From contig WRIF01000080.1 of the NCBI GenBank assembly GCA_009782865.1, positions 1 to 7,040 on the forward strand: a DNA stretch of 7,040 nucleotides, read 5' to 3'. This DNA comes from Promicromonosporaceae bacterium (GTDB lineage Bacteria > Actinomycetota > Actinomycetes > Actinomycetales > Cellulomonadaceae). Position numbers and translations under genes: made by a program. Positions within the stretch are counted from its first letter, which is position 1. Every line of letters begins with the position of its first letter. Under the pieces are notes generated by a model, which saw only the letters and a list, made by a program, of their open reading frames with translations, was not told the origin of the DNA and made no database searches. This document shows positions 1 to 5,393 of this stretch, in pieces.

Positions 1-397
1 TCATACCCCAGCCGAACCGTGCTCTACCCGAACTGGGTGCTAGGTGAACTGACTCCTGGGTGAATCTAGGAGGCGACGAGGCGGTGTGCCGCCAGGCGGT
101 TGAGGCTGATGCCTTGTTCGGCGGACTCGATGGCCAACTGGCGGTGGGCCTCCGGGGGAATCCGCACGTGGAACACGCCGGAGTAGCGGCGCTCGTCGAG
201 CGGCACCGGAACCGTCTCCGCGGCTGCGTCCATGTCCGCGATGACCTCGGTGACGAGGGACAAGATGCCCGTGAAGGCGTCGGAGGCGTCGGTCGCCAGC
301 CACGAGAGCGGGGGGAACTCAGCCACGGTGGCGAGGTGCTCGCCGTCTTCGGCAGACCAGCGGACTCGGTAGGTGTAACGGTCAGCGGTGCTCATTG
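1..397. repeat. Left copy of a ~397-bp direct repeat (hicB plus downstream flank)
   Basis: Positions 1-397 align without gaps to 5394-5790 in the same orientation. By hand I count 29 mismatches, about 93% identity. The first 86 bases, covering 65 bases of non-coding flank and the last codons of hicB, are identical. All mismatches lie further inside hicB. Homology stops just upstream of the hicB start and resumes for about 22 bases at 486-507 (matching 5798-5820), inside hicA. The match is already perfect at base 1, so the repeat probably continues to the left of the window. Confidence 0.95.
66..395 (-). CDS. hicB: HicB-family antitoxin, left copy
   Basis: This 109-residue protein should neutralise a HicA mRNA-cleaving toxin and repress its own operon in the cytoplasm. 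Residues 1-60 (YTYRVRWSAEDGEHLATVAE, then a LSWLATDASDAF helix) look like the HicB partial RNase H-like fold. Residues about 71-109, with YSGVFHVRIP and a terminal EQGISLNRLAAHRL, look like a ribbon-helix-helix DNA-binding domain. The ATG overlaps the stop of the upstream hicA remnant (ATGA) and follows a strong AAGGAGG five bases away, which fixes the start. It differs from the right copy at six residues: P29S, T49A, D56E, T61A, D67G and H76N. Its partner toxin is truncated by IS DNA, so its original role may be lost. Transcription could now come only through the IS remnant. The family is clear; present function is inferred. Confidence 0.88.
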   Translation of the reverse strand: MSTADRYTYRVRWSAEDGEHLATVAEFPPLSWLATDASDAFTGILSLVTEVIADMDAAAETVPVPLDERRYSGVFHVRIPPEAHRQLAIESAEQGISLNRLAAHRLVAS

Positions 398-507
398 TTC
401 CTCCTTCTTGTTCTGTGCTTCCAGATGCTCGATGGCTTTCAGCACCTGCCGGACCTGGTAGGCCTTCGCCTGGCCGCGGTCGTTTTGGATGTTGACCCGT
501 GGGTCCC
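392..507 (-). pseudogene. hicA: HicA toxin 3' fragment, 5' part replaced by IS DNA
   Basis: On the minus strand the frame ending at 392 encodes DPRVNIQNDRGQAKAYQVRQ followed by VLKAIEHLEAQNKKEEQ. This resembles the C-terminal end of actinobacterial HicA toxins, small double-stranded-RNA-binding-like mRNA interferases. The DPRVNIQ segment matches the hicA remnant of the right copy at 5785-5892. The N-terminal part, including the G-S-H catalytic histidine region expected in HicA, is absent. Upstream of base 507 the DNA is IS3 orfB sequence. The reading frame stays open into the IS (to about 646), but that upstream reading is low-complexity out-of-frame IS sequence and not toxin. The stop overlaps the hicB start by ATGA. 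I regard it as a dead toxin gene. Identification as HicA rests on recalled family sequence and on its place before hicB. Confidence 0.75.
396..407 (-). promoter_or_regulatory. Strong ribosome binding site of left hicB
   Basis: Reading the minus strand, AAGGAGG lies five bases before the hicB ATG, inside the last codons of the hicA remnant. This is typical of translational coupling between toxin and antitoxin genes. The right copy has lost this motif through a deletion and keeps only a weaker AGGA further upstream. Confidence 0.65.
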
Positions 508-1080
508 GCATCCGGTCACGTCGTAGCCGGCGGCGTGGCGGCGGGTGACTGCGGAGTCCAGGGCGTCTACGGCCAGGCGGGCGGTCATGCGTGCGGCGAT
601 GGAGTAGCCGACGATCCGGCCCGAGCACACGTCCTTGATTGCGCACTCGTAGAGTTTTCCCGCGCCGGTGTGGTGCTCAGTGATGTCGGTCAGCCATACA
701 GTGTTGATGACAGGGGCGGCGAAGTGACGGCGGACCAGGTCATCGTGAGCGGGAGTACCGGGGCGCTTCCCGCTCGGGCCGCGCTTCTTGCCGAAAACGG
801 ACCACAGACCCTCTTGGGAGCACAGCGCCCAGATCGTGCGGTCGCAGGCGAAGTGGCCCAGATCGCGGATCTCGTCTGCCAAGAATCGGTACCCGAACTC
901 CGGGTCATCGCCGTGAGCGTCGTACAGGGCGTTGGCTAGATGGGCCTGGCGCCAGTCGGAATCGGTTGCTGGCTGGTTGAGCCACCGGAAGTAAGGCGCG
1001 CGTGAGAGCTTCAGCACCCGCAAGATGACCGTGACCGGGATGCCCTCGGTGGCCAGCTCTCTAACCAGCGGGTACATCAT
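439..1080 (-). pseudogene. IS3 transposase OrfB, C-terminally truncated and fused to hicA DNA
   Basis: OrfB normally joins OrfA to form the DDE transposase. Residues 1-191 are recognisable: an N-terminal region starting MMYPLVRELA, an HTH_21-like segment around YDAHGDDPEFGYRFL, and the first catalytic Asp (D132 in VWLTDIT) of the rve integrase core, then the GYSIAARM strand. The expected HTDRGSQF motif with the second Asp should follow residue 191 (VTGC), but the sequence switches there to hicA DNA. The last 22 residues (base 507 down to the stop at 439) are an out-of-frame translation of hicA. The second Asp and the catalytic Glu are therefore missing, leaving 213 codons against about 280-300 usual. 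The ATG overlaps the orfA stop (ATGA), allowing coupling or frameshifting, although the A-run is only four bases. Confidence 0.85.
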
Positions 1081-1432
1081 TTTCTCGGCAGGTTCGCCTG
1101 GGACAGGTAGGCAGCTGCGCGGAGCAGGATCTCGTTTTCCTGCTCCAGTAGCCGGTTGCGCTTCTTCAACTCACGAAGTTCAGCGGACTCGGCCTTGGTC
1201 ACGCCGGGACGGTTACCATCTTCTACATCGGCCTTGACCATCCAGCTACGTAGGCACGAGTCGGAGATCCCGAAGTCCTTGGCAACCTGCGCGATGGGCG
1301 CCTCACCGCGGCGGGCGATCGCAACAACATCATCACGGAACTCTTGGGGGTGTGCTCTTGGCATGGTGACATCCTCTCAGCAACGCCAACGGCGCCACAG
1401 TTCAGTTGTCACCTACTCGTGCAGCAGACCCA
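508..1432 (-). mobile_element. Truncated IS3-family insertion sequence
   Basis: The element contains orfA and the first two thirds of orfB on the minus strand, in the usual IS3 order with overlapping frames. The orfB end is cut off at 508, where sequence changes directly to hicA, so the distal inverted repeat and about a third of orfB are gone. The orfA-proximal end is only tentatively placed near 1432, where the minus strand begins TGGGTCTGCTGCACGAGTAG. With the other end missing, the terminal repeat cannot be checked by pairing. No target-site duplication can be assigned. The remnant cannot transpose by itself because the catalytic triad is incomplete. Confidence 0.8.
1077..1364 (-). CDS. 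IS3-family transposase OrfA
   Basis: This 95-residue DNA-binding subunit recognises the IS ends. Residues about 8-45 form a helix-turn-helix (EFRDDVVAIARRGEAPIAQV, then AKDFGISDSCLRSWM). Residues about 58-90 form a leucine-zipper-like coiled coil (SAELRELKKRNRLLEQENEI, then LLRAAAYL) typical of IS3 OrfA. The length is normal. The start is supported by an AGAGGA motif eight bases upstream of the ATG at 1364. The frame ends in TGA at 1077, overlapping the OrfB ATG. The gene looks intact, but its partner is truncated. Without OrfB it cannot catalyse transposition, although OrfA alone can act as a repressor in this family. Confidence 0.88.
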   Translation of the reverse strand: MPRAHPQEFRDDVVAIARRGEAPIAQVAKDFGISDSCLRSWMVKADVEDGNRPGVTKAESAELRELKKRNRLLEQENEILLRAAAYLSQANLPRK

Positions 1433-1513
1433 GGGTTCTTCCGCTCTGACGAGTGTGCGAGGGGTCCTTGCTGAGTTGCCGCACGCAAGGCGGCCCGAAT
1501 CCTCGCGGCCCGG

Positions 1514-1519
1514 TAGTAT
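1514..1519 (+). promoter_or_regulatory. Candidate -10 box for a leaderless Shedu transcript
   Basis: TAGTAT fits the actinobacterial TANNNT -10 pattern and ends six bases before the ATG at 1526. Transcription would then start at or next to the first codon. No Shine-Dalgarno sequence is visible before the ATG, which agrees with a leaderless mRNA. No clear -35 box is seen 16-18 bases upstream, in a GC-rich stretch. The rest of 1433-1513 shows no gene. Confidence 0.5.
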
Positions 1520-1525
1520 GCCGCT

Positions 1526-2800
1526 ATGGCGACGGATTTCTCTTCTGCGACCTCGATGACTCCTGATGAGGAGGCCGACTACTTGCGGCGCCGCTCGCCC
1601 TCGCAGACGGTCCTGTCTCGGACGTTCGAGCACAGCCGGCGCAACTCGCGGGACTTCGGGCAGCCGTCCAAGTTTGCCTCGCGTGTCTTCGATGAGTACG
1701 ACGACAGCACAGACGCTGCCGCCCCCAACGAAGGAGAGGAAGTGCTGGCATTCAACGTGGCCAACACCCGCATCGAGATCAAGGCTCTTGTATCACGGGC
1801 GGCGGGTCAGATCACTGATCTTTGGGTAAACCGAGTTCCATCCCGAGGTCCCAAAAAGCAAGTACTTCATCTCCGGCGTGACAATGTCAAGGAGTTCCTG
1901 GAACTGGCAGACATTCTGAGAGAGACCGATCCGACAATCGACGAGGGTTCGGTACGAATCGACCGCAACATGCTTCACGCGCTAATGGATGATCCTGATG
2001 CGCTGAGCTCATTCTTCGGCGACAACAATGCGATCCGCCAGGCGTACTTGGCAAACCCAGAGGAGATTCGTGCTCTCTTGCAGTCGGACGTGACTGCGGA
2101 GGATGTTGTGGCGTGGGCAGCGCGGCGAGAGACTGTCGATACCTTCGAGCAGTTACTAAAAGATGATGACATGTTTGCTGAAAGCGTCAAGGATCGCGGT
2201 GGCGCGGAAGCCGTGTGGCAGACGTTCTTTGAGCGCAACCCCTGGATTCTCGGAATCGGGCTCGCAAGCCAACTCCTAACCAGTTGGGACTCGGATCGAC
2301 TCGAACAGGTTGTAGCTGGCTTTCATGTTGGGCAGGCTGGCAAGCGTGCGGACGCAGTGATGAAGACTGCTGGAATCATCGGATCGATTGTGTTCGCTGA
2401 GTTCAAGCAACACACAGCCAGATTGCTCAACGCAAATAACTATCGCTCTGGCATCTACGCGCCTTCAAAAGAACTGTCTGGAGGAGTATCCCAAGTTCAA
2501 GGAACTGTCCATAAGGCGGTAGTCGATCTGGGGCATTGTCTCATGGGTCGAGACATGGAAGGGTATGATGACCCTGACAACATGGGATACTTATATCGGC
2601 CGCGCGCCTATCTGGTAATCGGATCGCTCGGTGAGTTCTGCAACGAGAATGGCCAACACCATCAAGACAAGATTAGGTCTTTCGAGTTGTACCGGCGTAA
2701 CATCGCCGAGCCGGAAATCATTACCTACGACGAACTTCTCGCACGAGCGCGATGGGTGGTGGAGACGCAGGCTCCGAGTCCAAACGAATGGGCCGAGTAA
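1526..2800 (+). CDS. sduA: Shedu anti-phage nuclease SduA (DUF4263)
   Basis: This 424-residue protein fits the single-gene Shedu defence system, in which a PD-(D/E)XK nuclease cuts DNA upon phage infection. Residues about 225-412 form the conserved Shedu domain: a helix with E236 (FFERNPWILG), D276 (KRADAVM), the E-x-K pair E292/K294 (VFAEFKQHT), then YRSGIYAPSKELSGGVSQVQ with Q323 and Q325, the RPRAYLVIGSLGEF strand, and the IRSFELYRRN...EIITYDELLARA end. These positions fit an intact active site. Residues 1-225 are a variable N-terminal region, probably sensory or regulatory, which I cannot assign. A charged, Ser-rich segment covers about 1-65, and a helical Asp/Glu-rich stretch covers about 140-225. 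The start is the first ATG after a -10-like box. The gene stands alone on the plus strand, convergent with the R-M operon. Its GC content is lower than the right flank, suggesting transfer. Confidence 0.88.
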   Translation: MATDFSSATSMTPDEEADYLRRRSPSQTVLSRTFEHSRRNSRDFGQPSKFASRVFDEYDDSTDAAAPNEGEEVLAFNVANTRIEIKALVSRAAGQITDLWVNRVPSRGPKKQVLHLRRDNVKEFLELADILRETDPTIDEGSVRIDRNMLHALMDDPDALSSFFGDNNAIRQAYLANPEEIRALLQSDVTAEDVVAWAARRETVDTFEQLLKDDDMFAESVKDRGGAEAVWQTFFERNPWILGIGLASQLLTSWDSDRLEQVVAGFHVGQAGKRADAVMKTAGIIGSIVFAEFKQHTARLLNANNYRSGIYAPSKELSGGVSQVQGTVHKAVVDLGHCLMGRDMEGYDDPDNMGYLYRPRAYLVIGSLGEFCNENGQHHQDKIRSFELYRRNIAEPEIITYDELLARARWVVETQAPSPNEWAE

Positions 2801-2815
2801 AGATGTGAGGGCCGA

Positions 2816-2846
2816 GTGCATGTTCTGCGAGACGACAGCAATGCAC
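2816..2846. terminator. Hairpin between convergent genes, possible bidirectional terminator
   Basis: GTGCAT at 2816-2821 pairs perfectly with ATGCAC at 2841-2846. A weaker inner stem (CTG with CAG) surrounds a loop of about eight bases. The hairpin lies in the 91-base gap between the converging Shedu and endonuclease stops. There is no T-run on either side, so intrinsic termination is uncertain, though many actinobacterial terminators lack one. A 9-base direct repeat, GGGCCGAGT, at 2790-2798 and 2809-2817 lies beside it. Confidence 0.35.
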
Positions 2847-2891
2847 GGTAAGTGCAGTGGTCGAGGGGCCGCTGAGAGTGTCCTGTTCGCC

Positions 2892-3698
2892 CTAGGCTCC
2901 TTGAGCGGATTGATGATACAGCGCCCGGTCTTCGTCGGTGATGTCTGTTGCGGGAACTAACTGGTAGTGCTGTTCTCGAACAATGACGATTTCGTCGTTG
3001 CTCAAGGCAAGTTCAAAGAGCGCAATCTGGTCGTTGTCCATGAACTGAACCGCAATCGGCCGGACCTTCAATTCAGGGAACTTAGCCTCACAGACTGCAA
3101 GGTCTTGTTCGACCTGCGTGATCCCAATCTCATCGCGACCACCCTTTGCCTGGATTGGCAGCACATACTGTACACCGTAGCGGTCCACAGCAACGTATAC
3201 CTCGTCAACTTCGGTCTGCCCGATTCCTGGAGCGGTGGTCCTGAGGTGGTTCTGGAGGGAGTATGCCGCAACGCCAAGGAATACATCGATTAGCCGGTTG
3301 TAGCGCACTAGCGCCAACAAGGCTTGTTCGTCTCCCAGGGTCGAGGCTCGAATCAGTTCAGGTGTCGCGTCTGGAATCTTGGTTACGACGAGGTTCTCCT
3401 GCGGTCGGATACGCACAAGACGCACAGCGGAGAAGGCGTATTTGGAGTGTCCGGTGCCGCGGATCACCCACTCCTTACCTTCCGGCGCTTTGGCGGTCAC
3501 CGAGTCGGGTAGTCCCTGTCTGAACCGTGCCGCGTAGACGATGTCCCCCAGGTTTTTGGGAAGTTTCATTCCGAGGGCGGCGGCGCCTTCCTCTAGGTCC
3601 GCGCGTTCCCAAGGGACGACGGTTGTTCCTTCGGTGTAATACCGATCAAACACCCATTCGAGGAGAGCAGCGTATCGGTTTGGTTTGGTCGATGGCAT
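2892..3698 (-). CDS. Putative type II restriction endonuclease, PD-(D/E)XK-like
   Basis: This 268-residue protein follows the m5C methyltransferase with a two-base gap, so it is almost certainly its cognate endonuclease, cleaving unmethylated foreign DNA. The likely active site is in residues 160-187: TEVDEVYVAV with E163, D165 and E166, then VLPIQAKGG with Q183-x-K185. This matches a PD-(D/E)XK core in which the usual Glu before x-Lys is Gln. Supporting helices are NRLIDVFLGVAAYSLQNHLR (134-153) and GITQVEQDLAVCEAKFPEL (192-210), with the strand VRPIAVQFM (212-220). Residues 1-110 are probably the DNA-recognition part. No signal peptide or membrane segment is seen. A GGAAGG sequence lies in the methyltransferase 3' end ahead of the ATG. 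Its specificity cannot be read from sequence. A non-specific defence nuclease is the alternative. Confidence 0.72.
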   Translation of the reverse strand: MPSTKPNRYAALLEWVFDRYYTEGTTVVPWERADLEEGAAALGMKLPKNLGDIVYAARFRQGLPDSVTAKAPEGKEWVIRGTGHSKYAFSAVRLVRIRPQENLVVTKIPDATPELIRASTLGDEQALLALVRYNRLIDVFLGVAAYSLQNHLRTTAPGIGQTEVDEVYVAVDRYGVQYVLPIQAKGGRDEIGITQVEQDLAVCEAKFPELKVRPIAVQFMDNDQIALFELALSNDEIVIVREQHYQLVPATDITDEDRALYHQSAQGA

Positions 3699-3700
3699 AG

Positions 3701-5071
3701 TTATGCGGCCTTCCAGTCGCGGTTGCGTTGCGGGATTACGCGCTCGGATATTCCGAAGTGTCGTTCCGCCTGTGATGCAGTGAACTCCAACAGTCGTGGA
3801 TCGCCCAAGCTGATCTCGTTCTGACGAACAGGTGTTACACCGTCAGCTTGCAGCAGTGCTGCTGCCACGGCCTGAGCAAGTCGGGCTGGGACGCTGTTGC
3901 CAATTTCGCGAAATCCATTCCACTTGGTGACGTGGAACCGGAACCAATCCGGGTAGCCGTGAAGGCGTGCGGCTTCCCGCACCGTTATGACACGAGGCAG
4001 CGTCGGGTGGATTGGTCGGGGTGCTGTGTAAGCACCACGATCTGAGGCAGTTCCCGCGCGCAAGGTATTCGCAATCCCCTCTGGGTGCAGGCGGAGGAAT
4101 CGACTCACAGGCTCCGTTGTGCCGGGTGGCGTTGCCGCGAACCTATCGATGGACTTGTCCGTGTGCTTGGTGCGTGCCGATGAGGTGAGGATGTTAGGGT
4201 TGAAACGTCGTGGGTAGGAGTAGTCGTGGATGTCTCGCATTACTCCGCGCAAGACAGCGGCATACGGAGAAGGATCGCCGAGCCGAGCACGAACGGTGTC
4301 CGAGGTTTCTAAGTCCAGGTATGAGTGCGCATCGGGTAGGTCGCTGATGGCATCCCACACAGATGGTCCCAGTGGGAGCGAGTAATCTCGTGACTCAACG
4401 CCGCCTCGCAGAGTGCGCGGCGTGACCGTCGACTGGGGGTAGGTCGGCATGGGAACATCGGCGCGCGCGCCCATGAGGATCAAGCGACGTCGAGACTGCG
4501 GTGTGCCGTAGTCGGCGGCCTGGAGCACCCTCCAGGGCAGCACCACCTTGTAACCAGAAGCAGACATAGTCTGAACAACTTCGGTCAGGAGTTCGCGATG
4601 ATCGCCGACGGTCAAACCGGCGACATTCTCCATCACGAAGTAGCGAGGTTGCAGTTCGGTGACTAGGCGAGCGAACTCGTCCATGAGTTTGTTTCGAGGG
4701 TCTTCAAGTGCACGCTTACCTATGAGTGAGATGCCCTGGCAGGGAGGGCCACCGGCCACAACATGAATCTCGCGGTCACCGATCAGAGAGCGATCACGTA
4801 TGTCGCGTCCTGTGATCGTGGACACGTCACGGCAGAACGTCGTTGAGTACGGGAAGTTGAACTCGTGCACTGCGGCATGAATCGGATCGTACTCTACGGC
4901 GGCTGCGATGTCGTATCCGGCCTGCTCGAACCCCAGCGAGAGCCCTCCAGCCCCAGCGAACAAGTCCACAGCGATGGGTCTAGGCCGGTCGGGTTGCATG
5001 GTGATGATGCTAGTCGTGGTCGGTTCCGCCAACGGGAGCAACCCTCCATCCTGTCGCACCTCGATAGTCAT
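3701..5071 (-). CDS. DNA (cytosine-5)-methyltransferase
   Basis: This 456-residue enzyme transfers a methyl group from S-adenosylmethionine to C5 of cytosine in a specific DNA site, protecting host DNA from the downstream nuclease. All main m5C motifs occur in order: motif I DLFAGAGG (36-43, AdoMet binding), motif IV GGPPCQG with catalytic C111, motif VI ENV (148-150), motif VIII QSRRR (192-196), motif IX TVREAARLHGYPD (363-375), and motif X EIGNSVP (389-395). The target-recognition domain lies in about 200-360. A tail of about 55 residues follows motif X. I chose the ATG at 5071 because AAAGGGG lies just upstream. The frame stays open for 62 more codons, but these look non-coding. The gene is first in the operon, so the methylase is made before the nuclease. 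It looks intact. The recognition site is unknown. Confidence 0.93.
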   Translation of the reverse strand: MTIEVRQDGGLLPLAEPTTTSIITMQPDRPRPIAVDLFAGAGGLSLGFEQAGYDIAAAVEYDPIHAAVHEFNFPYSTTFCRDVSTITGRDIRDRSLIGDREIHVVAGGPPCQGISLIGKRALEDPRNKLMDEFARLVTELQPRYFVMENVAGLTVGDHRELLTEVVQTMSASGYKVVLPWRVLQAADYGTPQSRRRLILMGARADVPMPTYPQSTVTPRTLRGGVESRDYSLPLGPSVWDAISDLPDAHSYLDLETSDTVRARLGDPSPYAAVLRGVMRDIHDYSYPRRFNPNILTSSARTKHTDKSIDRFAATPPGTTEPVSRFLRLHPEGIANTLRAGTASDRGAYTAPRPIHPTLPRVITVREAARLHGYPDWFRFHVTKWNGFREIGNSVPARLAQAVAAALLQADGVTPVRQNEISLGDPRLLEFTASQAERHFGISERVIPQRNRDWKAA

Positions 5072-5084
5072 TTCGTCCCCTTTC
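5072..5084 (-). promoter_or_regulatory. Ribosome binding site deciding the methyltransferase start
   Basis: On the minus strand AAAGGGGACGAA precedes the ATG at 5071, giving a good Shine-Dalgarno core at normal spacing. This favours the 456-residue form over the 518-residue open frame that begins at 5257. Confidence 0.6.
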
Positions 5085-5110
5085 AGGTCCCACCAAACCC
5101 GCCAGCCTGA

Positions 5111-5127
5111 TCGCAGCGGGCCTGCGA
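5111..5127. promoter_or_regulatory. Inverted repeat upstream of the R-M operon, possible operator
   Basis: TCGCAG at 5111-5116 and CTGCGA at 5122-5127 are perfect inverted copies separated by five bases. They lie about 40 bases before the methyltransferase start and just downstream of a possible -10 box. The repeat could be an autoregulatory operator or an mRNA hairpin. No separate controller (C) protein gene is seen. The call rests on position and symmetry only. Confidence 0.3.
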
Positions 5128-5140
5128 CCATCGTCGAACA

Positions 5141-5146
5141 AATGTA
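5141..5146 (-). promoter_or_regulatory. Possible -10 box of the R-M operon
   Basis: On the minus strand TACATT fits TANNNT and would start a transcript near 5134, with a leader of about 60 bases before the methyltransferase. A TTGTCA sequence lies upstream, but the gap is only 11 bases, too short for a standard -35 pair. The assignment is weak. Confidence 0.25.
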
Positions 5147-5160
5147 TCGCTCCCGGCTGA

Positions 5161-5376
5161 CAAGAACCCCTGACCAGCCCAGACCCAGGGGGACGCAGCC
5201 CACGGATCGGTTCGGTGATCGCGGCTGGCGCGCTCGCATCGAAGCGGCAGACCGCAATCAAGCTAGTGGCGCCGGGTAGCACCGACTCCGAACTGTGGCC
5301 GGCCGAGCTCGCGCAGGCCGAGGCGCTGGTCGAGTCGAAGTTCGCCACGGACGAATGGCAAAACCGCGTGCCTTAG
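5161..5376 (+). pseudogene. 3' fragment of an unrecognised gene
   Basis: A 71-codon open frame on the plus strand ends in TAG at 5374-5376. Its last 53 codons can start at GTG 5215 and read VIAAGALASKRQTAIKLVAP, then GSTDSELWPAELAQAEAL and VESKFATDEWQNRVP. The third codon positions are mostly G or C, as in real genes of high-GC bacteria, and the translation is amphipathic and protein-like. No start with a ribosome site is seen, and upstream the frame meets a stop at 5158. I read it as the C-terminal end of a chromosomal gene converging on hicB, cut off by the insertion of the defence segment. I do not recognise the family. The opposite strand of this stretch is the discarded N-terminal extension of the methyltransferase. 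Confidence 0.45.
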
Positions 5377-5393
5377 GCGTCGTGCCGTGGCCG

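Noticed and set aside
60..461. Plus-strand frame over the left hicB, with a counterpart at 5453-5701
   Set aside because: Shadow of hicB on the opposite strand. It recurs only because the gene is duplicated.
2967..3293. 108-codon plus-strand frame opposite the endonuclease
   Set aside because: It is antisense to the conserved nuclease core, and no ribosome site or recognisable domain was found.
5072..5257. 62-codon N-terminal extension of the methyltransferase
   Set aside because: Basic, low-order sequence antisense to a better coding frame at 5161-5376. A good ribosome site supports the start at 5071.
4908..5279. 123-codon plus-strand frame opposite the methyltransferase start
   Set aside because: Translation is Ser/Pro/Arg-rich with no motif, and it covers motif I of the methyltransferase in antisense.
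508..5393. Composite transposon carrying the defence genes
   Set aside because: Only one IS remnant is visible, lacking one end and the catalytic residues. The flanking repeats are hicB genes and not IS copies.
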